Assembly: GCA_900550175.1 (NCBI GenBank)
Contig: URQX01000082.1
Span: forward strand, 1-7,245
Source: an uncultured Veillonella sp.
GTDB lineage: Bacteria > Bacillota > Negativicutes > Veillonellales > Veillonellaceae
Direction: 5' to 3'
DNA length: 7,245 nucleotides
The notes under the pieces are model-generated. The model was not told where the DNA came from, did no database searches, and was given only the letters and a program-made list of their open reading frames with translations. Below, one piece after another: positions 1 to 6,041 of this stretch. The number at the start of each line of letters is the position of its first letter. The first letter of the stretch is position 1. The position numbers and the translations under genes are program-made.

Positions 1-357
1 ATCGTACAAGCTTTACCAGATGCTACAGATGAAGCATTAGCACAAGTAGAAAAGAATATTAACGAACTTGGTCCTATTACAGAATATTTAAAAGCTCATC
101 CAGATGGTAAAGGCCTTATGGAACGTGTTCTTGATGGCTTAACTGTGAATGAAGTATATAATGAACCAATTCACTTCCAATGTCGTTGTGGACGCGATCG
201 CTTTGGTGCCGTACTCATGACATTAAGAGAAGAAGATAAAGAGGCTATTCTAGAAGATGAAGTAACAGAGCTTGTTTGTCACTATTGTAATGAAAAATAT
301 CATTTCACACGTGAAGAGTTACAAGATATGTTTGCTCCTAAAGGTCCAATTCAATAA
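1..357 (+). CDS. hslO: Hsp33 redox-regulated chaperone, C-terminal part
   Basis: This is the 3' end of a gene that begins before the window; frame 1 is open from base 1 to the TAA at 355-357 and gives 118 residues. Hsp33 is a cytoplasmic holdase chaperone switched on by oxidation. Its C-terminal zinc-binding redox switch is fully visible: CRC (fragment residues 61-63), 29 residues, then CHYC (93-96), which is the family CxC-X27-32-CxxC pattern. The preceding stretch (LDGLTVNEVYNEPIHFQC) also matches the family linker. Full-length Hsp33 is about 290 residues, so roughly 60% is missing upstream. An internal ATG at 118 is not the real start, because homologous sequence continues upstream of it. 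A hairpin follows 25 bases after the stop, and mtnP begins 109 bases downstream, so the two may be separately transcribed. Confidence 0.93.
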   Translation: MVQALPDATDEALAQVEKNINELGPITEYLKAHPDGKGLMERVLDGLTVNEVYNEPIHFQCRCGRDRFGAVLMTLREEDKEAILEDEVTELVCHYCNEKYHFTREELQDMFAPKGPIQ

Positions 358-382
358 AATCTATATAATATGCAGAAAAAAT

Positions 383-415
383 ACAGGCTACGAGGTTTTT
401 CCTATAGCCTGTTTT
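383..415 (+). terminator. Probable rho-independent terminator after hslO
   Basis: An 8-bp perfect stem (ACAGGCTA at 383-390 with TAGCCTGT at 405-412) continues inward as AGG/CCT (393-395 with 401-403) around a TTTTT loop, and is followed by a short T run (412-415). The T tract is weak. A TATAAT hexamer at 364-369 lies just upstream, without a convincing -35. If that is a promoter, the hairpin would instead lie in the 5' leader of mtnP and act as an attenuator. Confidence 0.55.
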
Positions 416-466
416 CCTATTCTATGAGAAAATAAAAGGTAGAGTGATTAATAATAGGAGGTCACA

Positions 467-1261
467 ATGAGTGCAATTGGCGTAATTGGTGGTACTGGCG
501 TTTACGATCCGTCCATCTTTGAAAATATTCATGAAGAATCCTTAATGACACCATATGGTGAAATAGATTATGTACAAGGTACATACCATGGGAAAACAGT
601 AATCTTTGTTGCTCGTCACGGCAAAGATCATACAATTCCTCCACACAAAATTAACTATCGTGCTAATATTTGGGGCCTCAAAAAATTAGGCGTTACATTT
701 ATTATCTCTACGACTGCTGTAGGTTCCTTGAATGAAAACTTCAAGCCTGGTCATTTCGTTTTGACTGACCAATTCTTAGATTTCACTAAGAACCGCATCA
801 CTACATTCTATGAAGGTGGTGACCGACCTGTAGCACATCTAGACGTAACAAATCCATATTGTCCAGAACTACGTGATATTCTTCAAAAGGTTGGTACTGA
901 ACAAGGTTTATCTGTTCACAATGGCGGTACCTATGTATGTACAGAAGGTCCACGCTTTGAAACACCAGCGGAAATTAAAATGTTCCATATGCTCGGTGGT
1001 GATACAGTAGGCATGACAAATGTACCAGAAGTAAATTTAGCTAATGAAGCTGAAATGGCATATGCTACGATTTCTATGATTACAAACTATGCTGCAGGTA
1101 TTTCTGAATCTGCTCTAACACATAGTGAAGTGGTAGAAATGATGGGCGATATGGCAGCTCAGCTTAAAGCTCTCATTTTAGGTGCTATTGATGAAATCGA
1201 TGTAGATGCTTGTTATGATGCGCATAATCGCATGCATGAATATGGTGGCTTTAAACTATAA
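467..1261 (+). CDS. mtnP: MTA phosphorylase family enzyme, probable 6-oxopurine type (methylthioinosine/inosine phosphorylase)
   Basis: This 264-residue cytoplasmic enzyme belongs to the trimeric PNP/MTAP family, which splits a purine nucleoside with phosphate into base and sugar-1-phosphate. Visible motifs are the N-terminal phosphate loop GVIGGTGVYDP (T10), the MTAP-like ARHGKDHTIPPHKINYRANI (R50, H51), TTAVGS (82-87), CTEGPRFET (158-166) and GMTNVPEVNLANEAE (182-196). Adenine-specific MTAP has Asp-Tyr-Asp after this block (human D220, D222). Here it reads N207-Y-A209-A-G, as in 6-oxopurine phosphorylases (Asn243 in human PNP). H219 in THSEV may correspond to PNP His257, which contacts a 5'-OH, so inosine or guanosine could be substrates as well as methylthioinosine. 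AGGAGGT (456-462) sits 4 bases before the ATG and fixes the start. It is the first gene of the block; mtnA follows after 42 bases. The family is certain and the substrate is inferred. Confidence 0.9.
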   Translation: MSAIGVIGGTGVYDPSIFENIHEESLMTPYGEIDYVQGTYHGKTVIFVARHGKDHTIPPHKINYRANIWGLKKLGVTFIISTTAVGSLNENFKPGHFVLTDQFLDFTKNRITTFYEGGDRPVAHLDVTNPYCPELRDILQKVGTEQGLSVHNGGTYVCTEGPRFETPAEIKMFHMLGGDTVGMTNVPEVNLANEAEMAYATISMITNYAAGISESALTHSEVVEMMGDMAAQLKALILGAIDEIDVDACYDAHNRMHEYGGFKL

Positions 1262-1303
1262 TTCATTCATAACGATACACAATAGTTCATCGAAGGAGAA
1301 GGT

Positions 1304-2368
1304 ATGATTAATATTGAATGGCGTAAAGATACGCTGGTGCTATTAGATCAAACTAAATTACCTACTGAAATTACATACGTTCACTGTACAGATTGGCGCC
1401 AAGTGGCTGAGGCTATTAAAATGCTTCGTGTTCGTGGCGCACCTGCCATTGGTGTAGCTGCTAGTTATGGTCTCATTTTAGCTGCTATGGAAGCAGGCCG
1501 TTTAGAGGCTCCATTTAGTGAACAACTTACAAGCTTATATGAATTTAGCGAGACTTTAAAAGAAACTCGTCCCACAGCAATTAACTTAGCTTGGGCTGTA
1601 GATCGTGTTATTTCTCTTGTAAAAGAGCATGTTGAAAGCATGTCCTCTATGAGTGAAGTAGTAGAGCTCATTACTAAAGAGGCTATTACAATTCACGAAG
1701 AAGACGTGTCATTGAACCGTCGTATGGCTGAAGCAGGAGTAACTCTATTTGAAGGTCAAAAAAATATTCGTATTCTAACACATTGTAATGCTGGTGCATT
1801 AGCTACAGGTGGTTTAGGAACAGCACTTGGTGTTGTCCGTAAATTACATGAAAATGGACAATTAGAACGCGTGTATGCGGATGAAACAAGACCATTATTA
1901 CAAGGTGCTCGTCTTACTGCTTTTGAACTTCATGAGGATGGTATCCCTGTAACTCTTGAGACCGATAATATGGCAGCTTATGCCATGCAACATGGTCTCA
2001 TTGATGCCGTAATTGTCGGTGCTGACCGCATCACTACAAAAGGGGATGTAGCCAATAAGATTGGTACCTATGGTGTAGCAGTATTAGCTAAATTCCATAA
2101 TATTCCATTTTATGTAGCAGCACCATATAGTACATTTGACTTTACCCTTGAAAATGGTACGGATATTCCTATCGAGCTGCGCGACGATTATGAAGTAACA
2201 TCTCTACATGGTGTTCAAACAGCGCCTAATGGTATTGATGTTCTTAATCCAGCCTTTGATGTGACGCCACATGAACTAGTGACTGCCATCATTACTGAAG
2301 AAGGTGTTTTAAAACCAGACTATGAAGAGTCTATTGATAAACTACGTCAAATTGTAGAAGCTAAATAA
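1304..2368 (+). CDS. mtnA: S-methyl-5-thioribose-1-phosphate isomerase
   Basis: This enzyme isomerises the aldose methylthioribose-1-phosphate, the product of the MtnP reaction, to the ketose methylthioribulose-1-phosphate in methionine salvage. It belongs to the eIF2B-alpha/beta/delta-like fold. At 354 residues it has the family length. Motifs seen are RGAPAIG (44-50), RPTAINLAWA (89-98), THCNAGALATGGLGTALG (159-176) with the catalytic cysteine C161, YADETRPLLQGARLTAFEL (191-209), and GADRITTKGDVANKIGT (239-255) with the catalytic aspartate D241. C161 and D241 match Cys160/Asp240 of the Bacillus enzyme. AAGGAG (1293-1298) lies 5 bases before the ATG. The gaps of 42 bases to mtnP and 44 bases to ahcY hold no terminator, which supports co-transcription. 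Homologues also act on 5-deoxyribose-1-phosphate, so that substrate is possible too. No later salvage enzyme is present in the window. Confidence 0.95.
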   Translation: MINIEWRKDTLVLLDQTKLPTEITYVHCTDWRQVAEAIKMLRVRGAPAIGVAASYGLILAAMEAGRLEAPFSEQLTSLYEFSETLKETRPTAINLAWAVDRVISLVKEHVESMSSMSEVVELITKEAITIHEEDVSLNRRMAEAGVTLFEGQKNIRILTHCNAGALATGGLGTALGVVRKLHENGQLERVYADETRPLLQGARLTAFELHEDGIPVTLETDNMAAYAMQHGLIDAVIVGADRITTKGDVANKIGTYGVAVLAKFHNIPFYVAAPYSTFDFTLENGTDIPIELRDDYEVTSLHGVQTAPNGIDVLNPAFDVTPHELVTAIITEEGVLKPDYEESIDKLRQIVEAK

Positions 2369-2412
2369 TCTATTATTGTTATGATGTAGATTTATGAGTA
2401 AAAGGAGATATT

Positions 2413-3657
2413 ATGCAATCTTTAATTAAAGATATTAATTTAGCAGCAGAAGGCCGCAAGAAAATTGATTGGGTTTCTAACTTTATGCCTACATTAAATA
2501 CATTAGGCGATCGTTTTGAAGCAGAACAAACTTTCAAAGGTCAAACTATTGTTGTAAGTGTTCACTTAGAAGCAAAAACAGCGTATTTAGCTACAGTTTT
2601 AAAACGCGGCGGTGCTGATGTTATCGTAACTGGTTCCAACCCATTATCTACACAAGATGATGTAGCGGCAGGTCTCGTTGATATGGGACTAACTGTATAT
2701 GCTTGGTATGATTGTACTGAAGAAGAATACTTCAATTTCCTTAATAAGGCACTTAATCATAAACCGCACATTATCATCGATGATGGTGGCGATTTGGTAA
2801 ACTTGTTACACACAACACGCCAAGATGCTAAGGAACGCCTTTTAGGTGGTAGTGAAGAAACAACTACAGGTGTACATCGTCTCTATGCTTTAGAGAATGC
2901 AAAACAATTGACATTCCCTATGATTGCAGTAAACGATTCTTACTGTAAATATCTCTTTGATAACCGTTATGGTACAGGTCAATCTGTTTGGGATGGTATT
3001 ATGCGTACTACAAACTTAACCGTAACAGGTAAAAACGTAGTTGTTGCTGGTTATGGTTGGTGCGGTAAAGGCGTTGCTATGCGTGCAAAAGGCCTTGGTG
3101 CTCATGTATATGTAACAGAAGTAGATCCAATTAAAGCGATTGAAGCAGTATTTGATGGATTCAAAGTATTACCTATGATTGAAGCTGCTAAAGTAGGGGA
3201 TATCTTCTGTACTGTAACAGGTTGTAAAGATGTAATCGTGAAAGAACATTACGAAGTAATGAAAGATAAAGCTATTTTGTGTAATGCTGGTCACTTTGAT
3301 TGTGAAGTTAACGTAGCTGATCTTATAGAACTTGCAGTAAGTCATGAACGAGTTCGTCAAAACATCGAAGGTTATACTATGGCTGATGGTCGTAAACTCT
3401 ATGTATTGGCTGAAGGTCGTCTAGTAAACCTTGCTGCTGGTGATGGTCATCCTGCAGAAATCATGGATTTATCCTTTGCAATGCAAGCTCTTGCAGCAGA
3501 ACATATTTTGCATAATGGCAAAGATATGGAACCTAAGGTATATGTATTGCCTCATGAATTAGATGCAGAAATTGCAAAACTTAAATTAAATTCCATGGGT
3601 TACGATTTAGATTCCTTAACACAAGATCAAATCGATTACCTTACAAAAGTAAATTAA
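2413..3657 (+). CDS. ahcY: S-adenosylhomocysteine hydrolase family protein, archaeal/Thermotoga type (possible S-inosylhomocysteinase)
   Basis: This is an NAD-dependent hydrolase that cleaves SAH reversibly to homocysteine and adenosine, relieving product inhibition of methyltransferases. The 414 residues contain all catalytic signatures: H51 in VHLEAKTA, the DDGGDL block (123-128), GSEETTTGVHRL (146-157), K179/D183/N184 in CKYLFDN, the NAD loop GYGWCGKG (213-220) with E236 at the end of beta-2, NAGHFD (291-296) and GDGHP (343-347). The HLEAKTA, GYGWCGKG and DGHPAEIMDLSFA variants, and the lack of the C-terminal KPDHYRY tail, mark the short archaeal/Thermotoga-like type rather than the proteobacterial/eukaryotic one. 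An enzyme of this type in Methanocaldococcus jannaschii is reported to prefer S-inosylhomocysteine. With an SAH deaminase gene directly downstream, that substrate is plausible here. AAGGAG (2402-2407) lies 5 bases before the ATG. The family is certain; the preferred substrate is open. Confidence 0.94.
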   Translation: MQSLIKDINLAAEGRKKIDWVSNFMPTLNTLGDRFEAEQTFKGQTIVVSVHLEAKTAYLATVLKRGGADVIVTGSNPLSTQDDVAAGLVDMGLTVYAWYDCTEEEYFNFLNKALNHKPHIIIDDGGDLVNLLHTTRQDAKERLLGGSEETTTGVHRLYALENAKQLTFPMIAVNDSYCKYLFDNRYGTGQSVWDGIMRTTNLTVTGKNVVVAGYGWCGKGVAMRAKGLGAHVYVTEVDPIKAIEAVFDGFKVLPMIEAAKVGDIFCTVTGCKDVIVKEHYEVMKDKAILCNAGHFDCEVNVADLIELAVSHERVRQNIEGYTMADGRKLYVLAEGRLVNLAAGDGHPAEIMDLSFAMQALAAEHILHNGKDMEPKVYVLPHELDAEIAKLKLNSMGYDLDSLTQDQIDYLTKVN

Positions 3658-3666
3658 TTAACCAAA

Positions 3667-3695
3667 TATAACCGAGCTATTACGGCTCGGTTATA
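3667..3695 (+). other. Strong 11-bp stem-loop between ahcY and mtaD
   Basis: TATAACCGAGC (3667-3677) and GCTCGGTTATA (3685-3695) form a perfect 11-bp stem around a 7-base loop. No T run follows on the plus strand (next bases CCTATGAGG), so it is a poor intrinsic terminator. It starts 9 bases after the ahcY stop and ends a few bases before the mtaD ribosome binding site (GAGGAAGG, 3701-3708). It could stabilise the ahcY mRNA end, mark a processing site, or modulate mtaD translation. The hairpin is directly seen; the role is inferred. Confidence 0.6.
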
Positions 3696-3711
3696 CCTAT
3701 GAGGAAGGACT

Positions 3712-5001
3712 ATGTCTGATTTATTAATTACCAATGTTGACGTCTTAACTAATGAGGGCGTTCTTAAAAATCATGCCATTGCAATTGAAAATGGTTATAT
3801 TACTGCCATTTTAAAGGATAGTGAAGTTACAAAGGCAAAAGATTCTGCTAAGGAAATTCTAGATGGTAAAGGACAATTAGCGACGCCAGGTCTCGTAAAT
3901 ACACATACTCATATTGCAATGGGTTTATTTAGAAACTATGCAGACGATCTTGAGCTTATGGATTGGTTAGAAACTGCAATTTGGCCAACTGAGGCCAAGC
4001 TTAATGACGAGTATGTACGTTATGGCACACAACTTGGTGTTGCTGAAATGCTGCGTTCTGGTACTACAACATTTAGCGATATGTATTTCTTTATGGATAC
4101 TACGGCTGAGGTAGTAAAAGAAACGGGTATTCGCGCCGTACTATCTCGTGGTTTAGCAGGTGTATCTCCTACAGCAGATCAAGCATTAGTTGAAAATGCT
4201 GATTTATTCCGCACTTGGAATGGATTTGATAATGACCGCATCAAGGTATTACTTGGACCACATGCACCATATACTTGTCCAGACGACTATATGGAAAAGG
4301 TTATTGCCTTATCTCATGAATTAAATTGTGGCATTCATATGCATTTATCTGAAACAAAAGGGGAAGTAGAGAATGTTATAAAAGCTACTGGCAAGACACC
4401 AATAGCTCATATGCATGACTTAGGCTTATTCTGGAATACTACATTAGCTGCACATTGTGTTCATGTTACAGATGAAGATATGGCTATCATGGCAGAAAAT
4501 AATGTAGCTATTGCACACAATCCGCAATCTAACCTAAAATTAGCAAGTGGTATTGCACCAGTGCCTGAAATGATTGCCAAAGGTATTACAGTCGGTCTTG
4601 GTACAGATGGGTCCGCTTCTAATAATAATGCGGATATGCTTGAAGAAGTGCGTCTTGCTGCTACCTTACATAAAGCACGTCTCTATGATCCAAAAGCAAT
4701 TCCTGCACAAGCTGCATGGAATATGGGCACTGTAGAAGGTGCAAAAGCATTAGGTTATAAAGATCTAGGTGTATTGGCTGAAGGGTATCGTGCAGATATC
4801 GTATTGTATGATGTATCTGGTATGCACTGGATGCCTCGCTATAATGATTTAGCTGCTCTTGTATACTCTGCTAATAGCTCTGATGCTAATACTACAATCG
4901 TAGGCGGTAACGTTCTTATGAAAGATAAAGAATTGCTTACTATTGATGAAGAAAAACTTCGCTTTGAAATTACAAAAGCTCAAGAGTATTTTAGAAACTA
5001 A
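3712..5001 (+). CDS. mtaD: 5-methylthioadenosine/S-adenosylhomocysteine deaminase
   Basis: This zinc amidohydrolase converts the adenine ring of MTA and SAH to hypoxanthine, giving methylthioinosine and S-inosylhomocysteine; family members may also act on 5'-deoxyadenosine and adenosine. The 429 residues match family length. Metal and catalytic residues are visible: HTH (H65, H67), the E94 region in IWPTE, H184 in GPHAPYT, H211 and E214 in HMHLSETKGE, H248 in LAAHCVH, and D299 in GTDGSASNNN. These parallel the zinc ligands and general acid/base of the structurally characterised Thermotoga maritima enzyme TM0936. The ATG at 3712 has GAGGAAGG 3 bases upstream. It is the last gene of the mtnP-mtnA-ahcY-mtaD block, 54 bases after ahcY across a stem-loop, and ends before a bidirectional terminator. 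Its presence explains why the block's phosphorylase looks 6-oxopurine-specific. It might be separately annotated as a chlorohydrolase-like or guanine-deaminase-like protein, but the context argues against that. Confidence 0.93.
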   Translation: MSDLLITNVDVLTNEGVLKNHAIAIENGYITAILKDSEVTKAKDSAKEILDGKGQLATPGLVNTHTHIAMGLFRNYADDLELMDWLETAIWPTEAKLNDEYVRYGTQLGVAEMLRSGTTTFSDMYFFMDTTAEVVKETGIRAVLSRGLAGVSPTADQALVENADLFRTWNGFDNDRIKVLLGPHAPYTCPDDYMEKVIALSHELNCGIHMHLSETKGEVENVIKATGKTPIAHMHDLGLFWNTTLAAHCVHVTDEDMAIMAENNVAIAHNPQSNLKLASGIAPVPEMIAKGITVGLGTDGSASNNNADMLEEVRLAATLHKARLYDPKAIPAQAAWNMGTVEGAKALGYKDLGVLAEGYRADIVLYDVSGMHWMPRYNDLAALVYSANSSDANTTIVGGNVLMKDKELLTIDEEKLRFEITKAQEYFRN

Positions 5002-5068
5002 TATTTAGCACCAACTATATTCATTACTATTAACATATATTAGTCAATAAATTTATTAGTATATAAAG

Positions 5069-5103
5069 AAAACCCACTCATGATACTTCATGAAGTGGGT
5101 TTT
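5069..5103. terminator. Bidirectional rho-independent terminator
   Basis: AAAACCCACT (5069-5078) pairs with AGTGGGTTTT (5094-5103), and the stem continues as CATGA/TCATG (5079-5083 with 5088-5092) around the loop TACT, with A5093 bulged. The plus-strand copy ends in TTTT and the minus-strand copy in TTTTCTT, so it can stop transcription from both mtaD and the convergent methyltransferase gene. The remaining bases between the two genes are AT-rich and show no gene. Confidence 0.88.
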
Positions 5104-5144
5104 GTATTATGTAATATTAATTTTGCTGAGCTATTAGTTAATAG

Positions 5145-5894
5145 CTATTTAATTGCTTTTACTAAAAACATAGGTACAGGAATGTAAAATTCATCTTCTT
5201 CACTATAAATACGAGGGCCTACTGTCGGATCTATAGATACTGAGCTGGCACCCATTTTAGTGAGTAGTTCCTTATCCCATTGAGGGCGTGTATAGGACGA
5301 GATTTCTAGCATATGGTATATTGTATGACAACGTTCCTTTAATTCATTGCTAACGTGTTCATGTGCATGATGCACAGATTGTGGTAAATCATGATGATTG
5401 CGTGCATGTTCCGCATCATAGTTTAAAATTAAACCTCCAGGTCGGATAACACGTAGCCATTCGGCATAGGCTTTATCTGGATGAGGTAAATTCCATGTTA
5501 CATTGCGTGCCACAACGATATCAAAGGTATTAGTATCAAAGCTTAGGTTTTCTGCATCCATTACGGAGAAGGTAGCATCAGATTGTAAAGACTCCGCAAG
5601 TTGGTTAGCCTCATCAATCATATTAGGGGTAATATCGATACCATGTACTGTATGGCCCAACTCAGAGAGAATAATGCTGAAAAAACCTGCGCCACATCCA
5701 ATATCTAAAATGCGTAGAGATCGATCAGAGTCAAAGATATGGCTCATCAATTCATCACGCCAAAGCTTAAGTTTAGAGCTTTCTAATTCTTTAGCTCGCA
5801 ATGACCCAAAATCACGAGCTCTATCACTCCAATAGGAGGTAATAAATTCTTTGTCATCCTTCATGGGATGATTTTTTTCGAATATATCGTTCAT
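5145..5894 (-). CDS. Class I SAM-dependent methyltransferase, substrate unknown
   Basis: This 249-residue soluble protein has a Rossmann-type methyltransferase core (Methyltransf_11/25-like). Motif I is LDIGCGAGF (63-71), the acidic end of beta-2 is D87 in GIDITP, a further acidic residue is D113 in VMDAENLSF, motif IV is FDIVVARNVTWNLPHP (124-139), and the beta-5 region is RPGGLILNYDAE (151-162). It transfers a methyl group from SAM and yields SAH, which AhcY and MtaD next door could process. After the core lies an unusual His-rich stretch (eight His between 163 and 190). The ATG at 5894 is preceded by GAGGAG 9 bases upstream on the minus strand (plus 5904-5909), which favours it over a second Met at residue 11. 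It converges on mtaD, so it is not in that operon, and is divergent from the DUF1848 gene. The substrate cannot be told from sequence; small-molecule methylation is more likely than nucleic acid. Confidence 0.85.
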   Translation of the reverse strand: MNDIFEKNHPMKDDKEFITSYWSDRARDFGSLRAKELESSKLKLWRDELMSHIFDSDRSLRILDIGCGAGFFSIILSELGHTVHGIDITPNMIDEANQLAESLQSDATFSVMDAENLSFDTNTFDIVVARNVTWNLPHPDKAYAEWLRVIRPGGLILNYDAEHARNHHDLPQSVHHAHEHVSNELKERCHTIYHMLEISSYTRPQWDKELLTKMGASSVSIDPTVGPRIYSEEDEFYIPVPMFLVKAIK

Positions 5895-5925
5895 CTTTTA
5901 ATTCTCCTCATTTTTAATACACTTA

Positions 5926-5958
5926 ATAGTACCATAAAATGAGAATGTACCATACTAT
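5926..5958. repeat. Paired GTACCATA direct repeats upstream of the methyltransferase gene
   Basis: GTACCATA occurs at 5929-5936 and again at 5947-5954, 18 bases start to start. The pair is flanked by a short inverted ATAGTA/TACTAT (5926-5931 and 5953-5958). On the minus strand both copies read TATGGTAC and lie where the methyltransferase promoter should be; TATAGT (plus 5954-5959) is one possible -10 but lacks a matching -35. It could be an operator or chance in AT-rich DNA. Confidence 0.3.
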
Positions 5959-5997
5959 AAATATCACACTTGCTACATAAATAATTAATATTGAGTA

Positions 5998-6006
5998 TGA
6001 TATAAT
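5998..6006 (+). promoter_or_regulatory. Extended -10 promoter for the DUF1848 gene
   Basis: TGATATAAT is a consensus TATAAT (6001-6006) with the TGn extension at 5998-6000. No good -35 is seen 17 bases upstream, which extended -10 promoters tolerate. Transcription would start near 6013 and give a leader of about 29 bases before the ATG at 6042. Confidence 0.6.
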
Positions 6007-6041
6007 ACATCTATATTTTTGTTTTATGAAAGGGCAGGACT

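Noticed and set aside
413..466. A SAM- or SAH-responsive riboswitch upstream of the SAM-recycling genes.
   Set aside because: Only about 50 bases separate the hslO hairpin from mtnP, and even the full 109-base gap shows no multi-helix aptamer pattern of the known SAM or SAH riboswitch classes.
3169..3360. 63-codon minus-strand open frame within ahcY, and similar ones within mtnP (462-644) and mtnA (1465-1671).
   Set aside because: All lie opposite strongly conserved enzyme sequence and show no motifs or ribosome binding sites.
5046..5057. Perfect 12-base palindrome AATAAATTTATT between mtaD and the methyltransferase.
   Set aside because: It is wholly A/T in an AT-rich spacer, where such palindromes are expected by chance, and forms no stable hairpin.
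5129..5146. Inverted repeat AGCTATT/AATAGCT overlapping the methyltransferase stop codon.
   Set aside because: The stem is only 7 bp, mostly A/T and without a T run; the stronger terminator at 5069-5103 already serves this gene.
5503..5835. 110-codon open frame on the plus strand inside the methyltransferase gene.
   Set aside because: It is antisense to a clearly conserved methyltransferase core, has no family resemblance and is a shadow of the real frame.
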